Shown piece by piece: positions 29,618-39,608 of a stretch of 64,000 nucleotides of DNA (positions are counted from its first letter, which is position 1; every line of letters starts with the position of its first letter). The notes under the pieces are model-generated. The model saw only the letters and a program-made list of their open reading frames with translations, was not told where the DNA came from and searched no databases. Source of the DNA: Paludibacteraceae bacterium (lineage in GTDB: Bacteria > Bacteroidota > Bacteroidia > Bacteroidales > Paludibacteraceae); assembly GCA_017456885.1 (NCBI GenBank), contig JAFTIM010000015.1, positions 1 through 64,000 on the forward strand, given 5' to 3'. Made by a program: the position numbers and the translations under genes.

Positions 29618-30478
29618 ATGAAAGTTCTTATAACAGGTGCAAACGGACAACTTGGCAACGAAATGCGTATTGTTGCAAAGCAACATACTGAAGTAGATTT
29701 TGTTTTTACCGACGTTGAAGAACTCAATATTTGCAATGCCGACGAAGTTGACTCTTTCGTTAAAAATCTTCGTCCCGATTACATTGTAAATTGTGCGGCC
29801 TACACGGCTGTCGATAAAGCTGAAATCGACATCGAATTATGCCAAGCCATCAACTGCGATGCGGTTCGAAATCTTGGCATTGCTGCCGAGCAATATCAAG
29901 CTAAAATCATTCACGTTTCTACCGACTATGTTTTTGATGGGACGAGCAACATTCCTTATACAGAAACAATGCCCACAAATCCGCAAACCATTTACGGAAA
30001 AACGAAATTGGAGGGCGAAAAAGCCTTGTTATCAGTATGTAATGCAAGTTTCATTATTCGAACATCTTGGCTTTACTCATCGTTTGGAAACAACTTTGTA
30101 AAAACAATGCTGCGTTTAGGCAATGAGAGAGACAGCCTTAATGTTGTTTTCGACCAAGTAGGAACCCCGACTTATGCTGCCGATTTGGCAAATGTTATTT
30201 GGAAAATTATCATCAGCGGGGAAACCGATTTTGGTGTTTATCATTTCTCAAACGAAGGTGTTTGCAGTTGGTATGATTTTGCAACAGCCATTTTTGAGCT
30301 TTCCGGTGTTGATTGCAAGGTTTCTCCTATAGAATCGAGTGAATATCCGACAAAAACGCCGCGTCCGTTTTACAGCGTACTCAACAAACGCAAAATAAAA
30401 AGCTCTTTTGCAATCTCTATTCCTCACTGGGAAGTAAGCTTACAAAAGTGCCTACAAATACTGAAAGAAGATAATTAA
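29618..30478 (+). CDS. rfbD: dTDP-4-dehydrorhamnose reductase
   Basis: 286 aa RmlD short-chain reductase. NAD(P) motif [20 protein letters not shown], catalytic Tyr-Lys in [10 protein letters not shown], and [10 protein letters not shown]. Last step of dTDP-L-rhamnose synthesis. Its end overlaps the convergent trmD end by 4 nt. The dehydratase gene rmlB is not in this operon. Confidence 0.96.
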   Translation: MKVLITGANGQLGNEMRIVAKQHTEVDFVFTDVEELNICNADEVDSFVKNLRPDYIVNCAAYTAVDKAEIDIELCQAINCDAVRNLGIAAEQYQAKIIHVSTDYVFDGTSNIPYTETMPTNPQTIYGKTKLEGEKALLSVCNASFIIRTSWLYSSFGNNFVKTMLRLGNERDSLNVVFDQVGTPTYAADLANVIWKIIISGETDFGVYHFSNEGVCSWYDFATAIFELSGVDCKVSPIESSEYPTKTPRPFYSVLNKRKIKSSFAISIPHWEVSLQKCLQILKEDN

Positions 30479-31152
30479 TCAAGTAAATCGGGGCGAAGAA
30501 GTTTTGTACGCTCCAAGGCTTGTTCCAAACGCCACTCCTCGATTTTCGCTTCGTGTCCCGAAAGCAATACATCGGGTACCCGCCAGCCGTTAAATTCCGC
30601 AGGGCGAGTATATTCTGGTGGAGCCAAAAGATTGTCTTGAAACGAATCGGAAAGTGCCGATTGCTCATCACCGATAGCTCCCGGCAACAATCGCACGATA
30701 GCATCAGTCATTATTGCAGCAGGCATTTCGCCTCCCGTAAGTACATAATCGCCTATCGAATATTCTTTGGTAATCAGATAATCGCGTACTCGTTGGTCAA
30801 CACCTTTATAATGTCCGCAAAGAATTATCAAATTTTCCGACAAAGAAAGTTTGTTGGCAGTTTGTTGAGAAAAACGCTCTCCATCCGGCGAGGTATAAAT
30901 AATCTCATCGTAAGTTCGCTCGCTTTTCAATTGCTCTACCAACTTAAAAATCGGCTCAATTTGCATAACCATACCCGCTCCTCCGCCAAACGGATAATCA
31001 TCGACACGACGATGCCGTTTGTCCGACGAATAATCCCGTAAATCGTGGACAAATATCTCAACCAATTTCTTATCTTGAGCACGCTTTACAATAGAACAAT
31101 TAAGCGGGCTTTGCAATAATTCCGGCAATAATGTGATAATATCTATTCGCAT
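30475..31152 (-). CDS. trmD: tRNA (guanine-N1)-methyltransferase
   Basis: 225 aa from ATG 31152 ([11 protein letters not shown], the family start); a GTG at 31158 would lie in the promoter. TrmD methylates G37 of tRNAs and prevents frameshifting. SAM-binding trefoil-knot motifs [13 protein letters not shown] and [10 protein letters not shown] are present. The promoter TAATTTTG (31160-31167) puts the transcript start within a base or two of the ATG, so the mRNA may be leaderless. Convergent with rfbD. In many bacteria trmD is next to rpsP/rimM/rplS; here it is alone. Confidence 0.96.
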   Translation of the reverse strand: MRIDIITLLPELLQSPLNCSIVKRAQDKKLVEIFVHDLRDYSSDKRHRRVDDYPFGGGAGMVMQIEPIFKLVEQLKSERTYDEIIYTSPDGERFSQQTANKLSLSENLIILCGHYKGVDQRVRDYLITKEYSIGDYVLTGGEMPAAIMTDAIVRLLPGAIGDEQSALSDSFQDNLLAPPEYTRPAEFNGWRVPDVLLSGHEAKIEEWRLEQALERTKLLRPDLLD

Positions 31153-31159
31153 ATCCACG

Positions 31160-31167
31160 CAAAATTA
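31160..31167 (-). promoter_or_regulatory. trmD -7 promoter element
   Basis: Minus-strand TAATTTTG, only 7 nt from the ATG at 31152, just downstream of the hemD terminator. Confidence 0.55.
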
Positions 31168-31186
31168 AACAAAAACTATATAAGGC

Positions 31187-31219
31187 AAAAAAAATAAATC
31201 CTCTTCGAAAAGAGGATTT
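31187..31219 (-). terminator. hemD terminator
   Basis: Minus-strand perfect stem AAATCCTCTT / AAGAGGATTT with a 4 nt loop, followed by A and eight T. It lies 25 nt after the hemD stop. Confidence 0.9.
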
Positions 31220-31244
31220 AGCAATTTTATTTACGAGAAAGAAG

Positions 31245-32003
31245 CTACTTTCTCTGTGCTTTATGATTTTCTTTTACAAACTGCAATAATGCAGCAGCCA
31301 TTGATGGGCATTGCGGAGTCGGAACCTCTAAATCTAATCGCAATTTTGCTTCTCTTACTGCTTGTGCCGTGGTCATTCCAAAACAAGCGATTTTTATTTC
31401 ACCTTGTTCAAAATTCGGGAAGTTTTTAAGTAAAGAATAAACTCCTTGCGGCGAAAAAAATACCAACATATCGTAATCAAAGGGTTCTCCCTCTTTAAAG
31501 TCGTTACTTACCGTACGATACATCAAACCGATATGATAATTTAAATTTAATTCATCTAATACCTTAACTATTTCGTCGTTATATTGCTCGGACAAAACAA
31601 CCAAAAATTTTTCATCGGCATGCTTTTTTATCAACTCAACCAAAGCCGGTAATTTACCCGTTTCGCTCAAGAATATTTTTCTTTTTCTGAACTGTATGTA
31701 TTTCTGTAAATACAAGGCTATCGACTCCGACAAACAAAAATATTTCATTGTTTCAGGCACCGTAATACGCATCTCCGTACACAATCTGAAAAAATGATCT
31801 ATTCCCGTTTTCGCCGTAAAAATAACCGCAGAATGCTCAAGAATATTTACTTTCTGAGTTCTAAACTCCTTTGCCGAAATAGGGTCAACTTTAATAAAGG
31901 GTCGAAAATCAATCTTAACACCATATTTTTCCGAAATATCAAAATATGGAGATTTTTCGGTAGTTGGTCGCGGTTGAGAAACCAGTATCTTCTTAATTTT
32001 CAA
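31245..32003 (-). CDS. hemD: Uroporphyrinogen-III synthase-like protein
   Basis: 252 aa from a TTG at 32003 (LKIKKILVSQPRP follows; family members begin just before ILVSQP). An ATG at 32090 is in frame but would overlap the upstream gene by 76 nt. HemD closes hydroxymethylbilane to uroporphyrinogen III for heme or cobamides. Motifs are weak, as usual for HemD, but AVIFTAKTGIDHFF, FFSPQGVYSLL and ACFGMTTAQAV fit. DUF4271 immediately upstream is the usual Bacteroidota neighbour. Confidence 0.8.
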   Translation of the reverse strand: MKIKKILVSQPRPTTEKSPYFDISEKYGVKIDFRPFIKVDPISAKEFRTQKVNILEHSAVIFTAKTGIDHFFRLCTEMRITVPETMKYFCLSESIALYLQKYIQFRKRKIFLSETGKLPALVELIKKHADEKFLVVLSEQYNDEIVKVLDELNLNYHIGLMYRTVSNDFKEGEPFDYDMLVFFSPQGVYSLLKNFPNFEQGEIKIACFGMTTAQAVREAKLRLDLEVPTPQCPSMAAALLQFVKENHKAQRK

Positions 32004-32014
32004 TGATTTAAAAT

Positions 32015-32773
32015 CTAAAATCCTACAATCAAATCTGTTTCGCCAAGCATTTTTACAAATGCAATAAAAGGTAAAATTTTCCAAATGCAAAGATACAACA
32101 ATAAATAAAAAAGAGCGACAAATTTTTCAAAAAAGATTTGTAATAATTTATAAATGAGCACTATTACAAATATTGCTATCAGAAGAATGGACAACCACGG
32201 AAAAATAGCCCCGATTTCCGTTGGTGTATAAATAGAAAGTATCTCCAATGGGAACAACAATACACCGGAAAAAGCAATTATAAAAAACTGTTTTTTAAGA
32301 TATTGTGTTGCATGTTTTTCACGAAAAAAAACACATCCAATCAAAAACAATAAAAGATCGCTCAAAAGCAGAAACACCAACAATGCTACCGAAAAGACAA
32401 GAATCAGAGTCGTACTTTTGCTTTCGACAAATAAATGAACGAATCTAAAAACAAAATAGCCGATGCTCAATACTGCAAGAATGGAAAAATACAGTTTTGC
32501 ATAAGTATATTGAGGTGGGAACGACATTGAGAAAGAAGCTCGCTCTTTTTCCGAGAAAAAAGTTCCCATCTCCACACTCAAGTAGTTCAACGAAGCGGAT
32601 AAGGATAAACAATAAAGGCAAAATAATACCAAAAAACAAAGAACAAACCATGGCGACGAAAAAATATCATTTTGTAATGGTATCATTGAAAGGGCGGTTT
32701 CCGCTTCTACCTTTGGCATCTTCACTACATTTTGTAATGTGTCTATACAGAATATGGGAATTGTATCAAGCAT
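32015..32773 (-). CDS. DUF4271 membrane protein
   Basis: 252 aa with about six hydrophobic membrane segments between residue 40 and 245. It resembles the DUF4271 family, which in Bacteroidota often precedes hemD. Function unknown. It lies between the LOG gene (6 nt gap) and hemD (11 nt gap), so the three form one operon. Confidence 0.8.
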   Translation of the reverse strand: MLDTIPIFCIDTLQNVVKMPKVEAETALSMIPLQNDIFSSPWFVLCFLVLFCLYCLSLSASLNYLSVEMGTFFSEKERASFSMSFPPQYTYAKLYFSILAVLSIGYFVFRFVHLFVESKSTTLILVFSVALLVFLLLSDLLLFLIGCVFFREKHATQYLKKQFFIIAFSGVLLFPLEILSIYTPTEIGAIFPWLSILLIAIFVIVLIYKLLQIFFEKFVALFYLLLYLCIWKILPFIAFVKMLGETDLIVGF

Positions 32774-32779
32774 AAGTTT

Positions 32780-33361
32780 TTATATGGCAGCATTTTTTCT
32801 AACACCTGCATCCCAAGGTTTTGCATCTTTAAAAGCCTGCATAATATCTTCAGGTGAATCTATTACAGTCCAAATATCACGATGAATCGGGCGCATAAAT
32901 TGTCCATCAATAAGTTGTTCAAGATAATTCAACAACGGAGTATAAAAATTCTCAACATTTACAATCACAATCGGTTTCAGATACAAACCGAGTTGCTTCC
33001 ATGTAATAACCTCAAACAACTCTTCAAGCGTTCCGCATCCGCCAGGCAAAGCAACAGCAGCATCAGAGAGTTGCATCATCCGGAGTTTCCGCTCGTGCAT
33101 AGTGTCCACAATTTCCAAATCGGTAAGCCCCTTATGCTGCCATCCTTGTTCACACATAAAACGCGGAATCACTCCCGTAACTTTACCTCCATTTGCTAAA
33201 ACCGCATTGGAAACAGCCGCCATCAAACCCATATTACCGGCACCATTGCAACAACGGATATGGTTCATTGCAAAAATCTCACCCAAACGTTCTGCCGCTT
33301 TGAAATAACAAGATTTTATTTTTGTACTCGAAGCACAATACACTGCAACTGTGTTTATCAT
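32780..33361 (-). CDS. LOG family protein (TIGR00730)
   Basis: 193 aa from ATG 33361 (MINTVAVYCASS); a longer in-frame start at 33442 would pass through the promoter. The family motif PGGCGTLEE and the upstream MHERK are intact, typical of 5'-ribonucleotide phosphohydrolases related to plant LONELY GUY. Promoter TATTTTTG at 33379-33386 gives a leader of about 11 nt. Substrate is unproven. Confidence 0.9.
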   Translation of the reverse strand: MINTVAVYCASSTKIKSCYFKAAERLGEIFAMNHIRCCNGAGNMGLMAAVSNAVLANGGKVTGVIPRFMCEQGWQHKGLTDLEIVDTMHERKLRMMQLSDAAVALPGGCGTLEELFEVITWKQLGLYLKPIVIVNVENFYTPLLNYLEQLIDGQFMRPIHRDIWTVIDSPEDIMQAFKDAKPWDAGVRKNAAI

Positions 33362-33378
33362 TTTATCCGATTTTTCAA

Positions 33379-33386
33379 CAAAAATA
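33379..33386 (-). promoter_or_regulatory. LOG operon -7 promoter element
   Basis: Minus-strand TATTTTTG, with a predicted 5' leader of only about 11 nt before the ATG at 33361. Confidence 0.6.
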
Positions 33387-33400
33387 CAACAATTATATTG

Positions 33401-33408
33401 TAATTTTG
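33401..33408 (+). promoter_or_regulatory. Dipeptide epimerase -7 promoter element
   Basis: Plus-strand TAATTTTG; predicted start near 33414, about 27 nt before ATG 33441. Divergent with the LOG promoter. Confidence 0.55.
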
Positions 33409-33440
33409 AACTCACGAAAATAGTTTTAGAAGTATTTAGC

Positions 33441-34454
33441 ATGAAACTGACATTTCAACCTTACAATCTAAACTTAAAACACACTTTTTCCATAGCCAAT
33501 TTTTCAAGAACATCAACTCCGATAGTTTTGACACAAATAGAGCATAACGGCATCGTCGGTTACGGGGAAGCCTCTCTGCCTCAATACTTAGGAGAAACGC
33601 AGGAGTCGGTATGTGCTTTCCTTCAAAAAGTAAATTTATCGGAGTTTGACATTCAAGACGATATGGATAAAATTATGCAATCAATAGATGCCATCGACAA
33701 AAACAACACAGCCGCAAAGGCCTCTATTGACATTGCTTTATACGATTTAAAAGGGAAGTTCTTCAATCGGTCGGTTCGAGAAATGCTAAATATTACTGCA
33801 AAAAATACTCCTTTTACTTCTTATACAATTGGGATTGATAGTGAACAGATTATCCGACAAAAAGTAAAAGAGGCTACTCCTTATACAATACTGAAAATAA
33901 AAGTCAATCGAGAAAATTGGAAAAAGATTGTTGATATTATCCGCACAGAGACTCAAAAACCTTTATTTATTGACGCAAACCAGAGTTGGATATGCAAAGA
34001 AGAGGCTTTGGAAAATATCCATTATTTATCCACAAAAAACGTACTGCTTATTGAGCAACCACTTGAAAAGCACAACATTTCCGACCACAGATGGCTATCG
34101 CAACGAAGTCCGCTGCCCATTATAGCCGATGAGTCTGTTCAACGTTTAAGCGATTTAGAATTGATAAAAGATGCTTTTAATGGTATCAACATTAAACTTA
34201 TGAAATGCACCGGTATCAACGAAGCCTACAAAATGATTCTATCTGCCCGAAAATACGGTTTAAAAGTAATGCTTGGATGTATGACCGAAACATCTTGTGC
34301 CATATCTGCAGCAGCACAACTCTCACCATTGGTCGATTTTGCCGATTTAGATGGCAATCTTCTTATTACAAACGATTGTTTCCGAGGTGTAGAAATAGCG
34401 GAAGGCAGAATACTTCTCAATAATAAAAACGGAATCGGGGTTGACAAAATTTAA
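33441..34454 (+). CDS. Enolase-superfamily dipeptide epimerase
   Basis: 337 aa from ATG 33441 (MKLTFQPYNLNLKHTFSIA). L-Ala-D/L-Glu-type epimerase, probably used in murein peptide recycling. Enolase-superfamily residues are visible: the KIKV catalytic Lys region, FIDANQSW (metal Asp), IEQPL (metal Glu), ADES (metal Asp) and NIKLMKCTG (second catalytic Lys). The CMTE at about 277-280 suits dipeptide epimerases. Monocistronic, with a perfect-palindrome terminator after it. Confidence 0.9.
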   Translation: MKLTFQPYNLNLKHTFSIANFSRTSTPIVLTQIEHNGIVGYGEASLPQYLGETQESVCAFLQKVNLSEFDIQDDMDKIMQSIDAIDKNNTAAKASIDIALYDLKGKFFNRSVREMLNITAKNTPFTSYTIGIDSEQIIRQKVKEATPYTILKIKVNRENWKKIVDIIRTETQKPLFIDANQSWICKEEALENIHYLSTKNVLLIEQPLEKHNISDHRWLSQRSPLPIIADESVQRLSDLELIKDAFNGINIKLMKCTGINEAYKMILSARKYGLKVMLGCMTETSCAISAAAQLSPLVDFADLDGNLLITNDCFRGVEIAEGRILLNNKNGIGVDKI

Positions 34455-34482
34455 TCGGCAGCTGCTGATATCCATAAAAAAT

Positions 34483-34512
34483 AAACGGTAGAATAATTAT
34501 TCTACCGTTTTA
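34483..34512. terminator. Bidirectional terminator (perfect palindrome)
   Basis: AAACGGTAGAAT / ATTCTACCGTTT is a near-loopless perfect inverted repeat between the convergent epimerase and endonuclease I genes. It is flanked by A and T runs, weaker than the other terminators here. Confidence 0.7.
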
Positions 34513-34535
34513 CTTTCAAAACAAGATTTTGTTAA

Positions 34536-36971
34536 TCAATATGCAATTTTTAATACACGATTTACACCGTTTCTTTCTATATGAAGTATATAAACACCCT
34601 GCATTGGCAAAGAAAATTGTTCTAATGACGATGCCACTGTTCGTTCCAATATGACACCGGAAACATTCATCAACGTCAACACACTACCTTTTTCTATACC
34701 CTCTATTATCCAAACATTTCCATTAAGATAGCTCAGAAAGGCATTTTGCTCCACTACGTCCATACCCGATTCCGTTTCTTCTTGCATTTCTACAAGAATT
34801 TCGTTCGATACAGAATGTCCCAATGGAGTAACGGTATAATAATAATCTGCAGTTGTGTAATTGACTCCTTCCACCAGATAATATTGTACATTGCCTACAT
34901 TTTTAGGATAGCCAGAAATTGATACATTGTCGATTACAGTTCCTCCTATTATCACTTTCACATTATTCACATTTACTCGTTTGCGGGTTGCCAAGTTTTC
35001 AATTTTCAGACTTACTGAAGTATTAGCACTATTTGCCGGAACAATCAACTCATAATCGGCGAAATCAGCTGTTAAATCAAATGTTTCCGACACGTCCCCT
35101 ACCGTCACTTTCATTTGAGTCCCTGTATCATTGCTATAATATTTTGCATTAACAACCACTTTACAACCATCTGAAACATCTAATCCTGAATATGTAATAG
35201 AGCCGGTTTTACTTCCCGATCCCAAACGAACACATTCTGATACATCGTAATTGACACTACCTGAAGTCGTTGCTTCTGTAGATTGGTTACATGGATCTTC
35301 CATTAAAACAGCCTCTTCCGTACCCACAATCTCTTTAGTATATACATTTAACGAATAACTTTCAGTACCCGCATTCGTCCAATTCGCCACAAAACTATTT
35401 TGTGTCAATTCAGTGGCAGGAAGAGCCTCAAAAGTACAAGCTCCGACAAGAATTGTTGTAGTTGAAATAGAACCGGACGTAGCAACAAGTTTGGCCGTAT
35501 CACTACCAACCTCTTCAGGAGTATAAGTTATCGTCACATTTGTTCCATTTTTAATTTCGTTGGCGGTAAACGAGGTTTGCGATAATGAGAATTTTGTACT
35601 CTCTTTCAGAGTTAACGTCAATCCCGATACCAAATTAGTACCCTTTACCAAAACTTCTTCTTGAACAACCGATGTTGCATCCTCTGTTTCAAAATAGATT
35701 GTCCCTATCGGACTTACAATAGACTCCTTACAAGCACCATTTAATGTTGCTGTAATCGTTGTCGCACCTTGAGAAGCGATGGTCAACGTTGCTGTATGGT
35801 TGCCTATTGTTGTCGGTCTATATGACAAAGTTATATAAGTACCATTATTTACAGCAGAAGCGGTAAGCGTTGCCTGAGAGACTGAAAAACAAGACGCATT
35901 CGATCCTGAAATCGAAAGAGTAACATTCCCCACAAGGTTTCGTCCACTCACCAATATGGAGGTTGTTCTCGTTTCATTTAAATTTGCATCTCCTACAAAT
36001 ACGGTTGTTCCTTGTTTAGGAGTTACAATGATTGGGTCATTATTCTCACATAAGCATCCCGATTTATCACTACTTGAGGAATATTCTGTCGAATAGGCAG
36101 AAATCAATTTTGAAAAATCAACCACTTCACCTTTATGTTCTCCCCAAATATACTCTGCCAAGCACGGATAATCAATGAAGGGATTACGGTTACCTTGCTT
36201 ATATCCCGTTGAATTGTATGTAGGATTCCCATAAATTGCCTCATTTCTAATAAGTTCTTTTTCTGAAACAGGATCTTCTCGATGCCACTTCAAAAACAAT
36301 GCAACCGAATAATTTGTAAGGCCGGAATTCGCACTGCCAAAATGGTTCCCCCAACTTGAACATTTGCTTGCGTAACGTGTTGCCATATAAAAATAAGTAC
36401 GTGCAAAATCTCCCTTATATTCATCATCAGGCTCAAAAACCTTTCCTGAATAAGATACTTCTGTAAATGTAGAACTCCCTAAACGTCCTAATGCGTCACT
36501 ATTAAGAGATACTCCTCCAGAGCACTCCCCAAACATATAATTACTTCGTTGATTATTGACCTTGCCATCGGTAGGATAAACATGGAATGCATCACTTTTC
36601 ATTGGAGAACCTTCATTAAACCAACTTTGAGGAACAGAATGTTCTCGATTATAACAATCACACACTTTTGAATAATTACCGCATTTTTTACTTCCATGTT
36701 GCCAAGAACAAGTAGAATACATATCCCAAAGCGAGCCATCAGGACGAGAATCGCTTGCTACATATAGCAAGTATAAATTATCATAGGAAACAACCGTATG
36801 ACCATCAATAATTCCCTCCAATGCAGTACGAATCGCATCACCCGACTTATTGTTTGCGGCTGAATAATATTGAAGTAAATTTGTTGACGAAGAAACCTCT
36901 GCTGCTGAAAATCCAATCAACAAAAACAACATGATTGATGTTGTAAATCCTCTTAAAATTCTATTCATCAT
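34536..36971 (-). CDS. Secreted endonuclease I with T9SS sorting domain
   Basis: 811 aa. Signal peptide (about 1-24, SAA/E), then an EndA/NucM-type endonuclease I domain (about 30-290) with EHSVPQSWF (His111), AFHVYPTDGKVNNQRSNY and WHREDPVSEKE. Two similar beta-sandwich repeats follow (about 310-415 and 417-505, each with an FSxSQxxFT-like strand and a TITA or TTIL strand). A fibronectin-III-like domain (about 510-550), a jelly-roll-like module (about 555-660) and a C-terminal type IX sorting domain (about 738-811, GVYILHIERNG and a final K-rich strand) complete it. It should be secreted by T9SS and degrade extracellular nucleic acid. Monocistronic with promoter TAACTTTG at 36994-37001. Confidence 0.9.
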   Translation of the reverse strand: MMNRILRGFTTSIMLFLLIGFSAAEVSSSTNLLQYYSAANNKSGDAIRTALEGIIDGHTVVSYDNLYLLYVASDSRPDGSLWDMYSTCSWQHGSKKCGNYSKVCDCYNREHSVPQSWFNEGSPMKSDAFHVYPTDGKVNNQRSNYMFGECSGGVSLNSDALGRLGSSTFTEVSYSGKVFEPDDEYKGDFARTYFYMATRYASKCSSWGNHFGSANSGLTNYSVALFLKWHREDPVSEKELIRNEAIYGNPTYNSTGYKQGNRNPFIDYPCLAEYIWGEHKGEVVDFSKLISAYSTEYSSSSDKSGCLCENNDPIIVTPKQGTTVFVGDANLNETRTTSILVSGRNLVGNVTLSISGSNASCFSVSQATLTASAVNNGTYITLSYRPTTIGNHTATLTIASQGATTITATLNGACKESIVSPIGTIYFETEDATSVVQEEVLVKGTNLVSGLTLTLKESTKFSLSQTSFTANEIKNGTNVTITYTPEEVGSDTAKLVATSGSISTTTILVGACTFEALPATELTQNSFVANWTNAGTESYSLNVYTKEIVGTEEAVLMEDPCNQSTEATTSGSVNYDVSECVRLGSGSKTGSITYSGLDVSDGCKVVVNAKYYSNDTGTQMKVTVGDVSETFDLTADFADYELIVPANSANTSVSLKIENLATRKRVNVNNVKVIIGGTVIDNVSISGYPKNVGNVQYYLVEGVNYTTADYYYTVTPLGHSVSNEILVEMQEETESGMDVVEQNAFLSYLNGNVWIIEGIEKGSVLTLMNVSGVILERTVASSLEQFSLPMQGVYILHIERNGVNRVLKIAY

Positions 36972-36993
36972 ATTTTTTTATTTTATACAAAAC

Positions 36994-37001
36994 CAAAGTT
37001 A
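36994..37001 (-). promoter_or_regulatory. Endonuclease I gene -7 promoter element
   Basis: Minus-strand TAACTTTG, predicted start about 17 nt before the ATG at 36971, downstream of the rplQ terminator. Confidence 0.6.
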
Positions 37002-37013
37002 TAGTTTTTAGGT

Positions 37014-37045
37014 AAAAAAAAGACACCGAATGGTGTCTTTTTTTT
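37014..37045 (-). terminator. Terminator of the ribosomal protein cluster
   Basis: Minus-strand stem AAAAAGACACC / GGTGTCTTTTT, 4 nt loop, followed by a T-run. It ends the str-S10-spc-alpha unit after rplQ. Confidence 0.92.
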
Positions 37046-37065
37046 ATTGAATTGCTAAATAGATT

Positions 37066-37563
37066 TTATTCAGCTGTTTTTTCTTCCGGCAATTCGTTTT
37101 TTTCTTCTTCTACAACAGTTGCATTTTCTGCAACTACAGCAGCAGATTTTTTACTACGACGCGTACGAGTTGCTTTCTTAGCCACCTTTTCTTTCAACAT
37201 GTTTTCATTGTAATCAACCAATTCTATGATACACATTTCGGCAGCATCACCCAAGCGGAAACCTGTACGTAAAATGCGAGTGTATCCTCCTTGACGATTC
37301 GCAATTTTCTCTGAAATATTCTGAAATAATTCTGTGACAGCATCTTTACTCTGCAAATAAGAGAACACAACACGTCTGTTAGCAGTTGAATCTTCTTTTG
37401 CTTTTGTCAAAAGAGGTTCAATATATTTCTTCAAAGCTTTAGCTTTTGCTGTTGTCGTTGATATTCTTTTATGTTGTATTAAAGAACATGCCATATTTGA
37501 AAGCATTGCACTGCGATGAGATGCCGTTCTTCCCAAATGATTATTTTTTTTATTATGTCTCAT
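37066..37563 (-). CDS. rplQ: Ribosomal protein L17
   Basis: 165 aa, last gene of the cluster, 6 nt after rpoA. The conserved L17 body ([19 protein letters not shown] at the N-terminus) ends near residue 125; a Lys/Arg then Glu-rich tail of about 40 aa follows, as is common in Bacteroidota. A terminator follows. Confidence 0.97.
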   Translation of the reverse strand: MRHNKKNNHLGRTASHRSAMLSNMACSLIQHKRISTTTAKAKALKKYIEPLLTKAKEDSTANRRVVFSYLQSKDAVTELFQNISEKIANRQGGYTRILRTGFRLGDAAEMCIIELVDYNENMLKEKVAKKATRTRRSKKSAAVVAENATVVEEEKNELPEEKTAE

Positions 37564-37569
37564 ATCTTT

Positions 37570-38559
37570 TTATTCTTTATCTATTTTATATTTAGAAATA
37601 TCCATACCAAATTGGAGATTCAAACTCAACAATTTAGCATCTAATTCTGTCAACGATTTTTTACCAAAGTTTCTAAATTTAAGTAAATCGTTTCTACTAA
37701 ATTGACATAATTGACCTAAAGTCTCAACCTCGGCCGACTTCAAACAATTCAATGCTCTAACCGAAAGATCCAAATCTGTCAATCTTGTTTTTAATAACTG
37801 ACGCATATGTAAAACTTCCTCATTAAACTCGTCAGAATTAGCTTTCGAAATTTCAAATGCCATTTTTTCATCAGAGAATAACATAAAATGACAGATTAAA
37901 ATATTGGCTGCTTCTTTAAGTGCGTCTTTAGGATGAATCGAACCATCTGTTTTTATCTCAAATAGCAATTTTTCGTAGTCAGTTTTTTGTTCCACACGAT
38001 AGTTCTCAACTGAATATTTCACATTACGTATTGGAGTAAAAATCGCATCAATAGCAATTTGTCCTATCTCATCATTCGGATTACGACTCTCTTCAGCAGG
38101 AAGATATCCACGTCCCTTATTGATTGTTACCTCCATTTTAAATTTAGCTTTCGCATCCATATTGCAAATCACTAAATCAGGATTTAAAACTTCAAACTGA
38201 GAAAGAGAGCTTCCTAAATCACCAGCAGTAAAAACTGTTTTCCCTGCTATATTTATTGTAACTTTTTCTCCTTCCGTATCTTCTACGACTTTTTTCAACC
38301 GTACCTGTTTAAGATTCAATATAATTGAAGTTACATCATCAATCACATTCGGTATAGTCGCAAATTCGTGATCTACTCCATCTATTTTGATAGAAGTAAT
38401 TGCATATCCCTCCAACGAAGACAAAAGAACACGACGCAAAGCATTTCCTATTGTAATACCATAACCTGGTTCCAATGGACGAAACTCAAACTTACCCTCG
38501 AAATCTGTCGATTCGAGCATAATCACCTTTTCAGGTTTCTGAAATGTTAATATTGCCAT
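37570..38559 (-). CDS. rpoA: RNA polymerase subunit alpha
   Basis: 329 aa. The N-terminal dimerisation domain ([25 protein letters not shown]) and a C-terminal domain (about 240-329, with [16 protein letters not shown] and [11 protein letters not shown]) are both intact. Between rpsD and rplQ. Confidence 0.99.
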   Translation of the reverse strand: MAILTFQKPEKVIMLESTDFEGKFEFRPLEPGYGITIGNALRRVLLSSLEGYAITSIKIDGVDHEFATIPNVIDDVTSIILNLKQVRLKKVVEDTEGEKVTINIAGKTVFTAGDLGSSLSQFEVLNPDLVICNMDAKAKFKMEVTINKGRGYLPAEESRNPNDEIGQIAIDAIFTPIRNVKYSVENYRVEQKTDYEKLLFEIKTDGSIHPKDALKEAANILICHFMLFSDEKMAFEISKANSDEFNEEVLHMRQLLKTRLTDLDLSVRALNCLKSAEVETLGQLCQFSRNDLLKFRNFGKKSLTELDAKLLSLNLQFGMDISKYKIDKE

Positions 38560-38567
38560 GTCAATTA

Positions 38568-39173
38568 TTATTTAGAATACAACTCAACAATTAATTGTTC
38601 CTTAATATTTTCAGGAATATCTGCACGTTCTGGCATGTGCAAAAATTTACCACTCTTCGTATTTTCATCCCATTCCAACCAAGGATATTTGCTATGGTTA
38701 AATCCACTCAAAGCATTGGCTATCACCTCCATTGACAAATCCTTTGTTCGTACTCCCACGATTTGACCTTGCTTAACCAAATAAGAAGGAATATTCACAA
38801 CTTGTCCATCAACGACAATATGTTTATGAGAAACTAACTGACGTGCAGCTGCACGAGTAGGAGCAATTCCTAAACGATACACAACATTGTCTAAACGAGA
38901 TTCTAACAACTGAAGCAGAATTTCACCCGTAATACCTTTCTTGATTTGCGCTTTTTCAAATAATATACGGAATTGTTTCTCTAAAACTCCATAAGTATAT
39001 TTTGCTTTCTGTTTCTCTCGAAGCTGAACACCATACTCAGAAGTTTTTCTCTTACGAAGAATACCATGTTGTCCCGGAGGGTAGTTTTTCTTAGATAAAA
39101 CTTTATCTGTACCAAAAATAGGTTCTCCGAATTTACGTGCAATTTTTGACTTTGGTCCTATATATCTTGCCAT
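38568..39173 (-). CDS. rpsD: Ribosomal protein S4
   Basis: 201 aa from ATG 39173 ([10 protein letters not shown]). S4 nucleates the 30S body and in many bacteria represses the alpha operon. The N-terminal Cys zinc ligands of some S4 proteins are missing, so this is the zinc-free form. The S4 RNA-binding domain ([20 protein letters not shown]) is intact. Confidence 0.98.
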   Translation of the reverse strand: MARYIGPKSKIARKFGEPIFGTDKVLSKKNYPPGQHGILRKRKTSEYGVQLREKQKAKYTYGVLEKQFRILFEKAQIKKGITGEILLQLLESRLDNVVYRLGIAPTRAAARQLVSHKHIVVDGQVVNIPSYLVKQGQIVGVRTKDLSMEVIANALSGFNHSKYPWLEWDENTKSGKFLHMPERADIPENIKEQLIVELYSK

Positions 39174-39193
39174 TTTTAATTTCTTTTTTAAGG

Positions 39194-39583
39194 TTAAACT
39201 CTTCTTCTTTTTGCAGGACGACAACCATTGTGTGGCAATGGTGTAACATCAACAATTTCCAACACTTCTATACCTGCTCCGTGAACAGTTCTTATTGCGG
39301 ATTCACGTCCATTTCCAGGACCCTTTACATAAGCTTTTACTTTTCTTAAGCCCAAATCGAAAGCTACTTTAGCACAATCTTGTGCTGCCATTTGAGCAGC
39401 ATAAGGTGTATTTTTTTTAGACCCTCTGAATCCCATCTTTCCAGCTGAAGACCAAGAGATTACTTGTCCTTCGCTATTTGCTATACTAACAATTATATTA
39501 TTAAACGATGAATGAACATGCAATTGCCCTACTCCATCTACTTTAACAACACGTTTTTTCGCTGCTACTGCTTTTTTTGCCAT
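39194..39583 (-). CDS. rpsK: Ribosomal protein S11
   Basis: 129 aa, 25 nt after rpsM. The S11 motifs [12 protein letters not shown] and the C-terminal [15 protein letters not shown] are intact. Platform protein of the 30S subunit. Confidence 0.98.
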   Translation of the reverse strand: MAKKAVAAKKRVVKVDGVGQLHVHSSFNNIIVSIANSEGQVISWSSAGKMGFRGSKKNTPYAAQMAAQDCAKVAFDLGLRKVKAYVKGPGNGRESAIRTVHGAGIEVLEIVDVTPLPHNGCRPAKRRRV

Positions 39584-39608
39584 ATCAACTATTTTTATTC
39601 AGGTTATT

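Noticed and set aside
32003-32090. ATG at 32090 as hemD start
   Set aside because: It would overlap DUF4271 by 76 nt and adds 29 residues not found in the family. The TTG at 32003 fits better.
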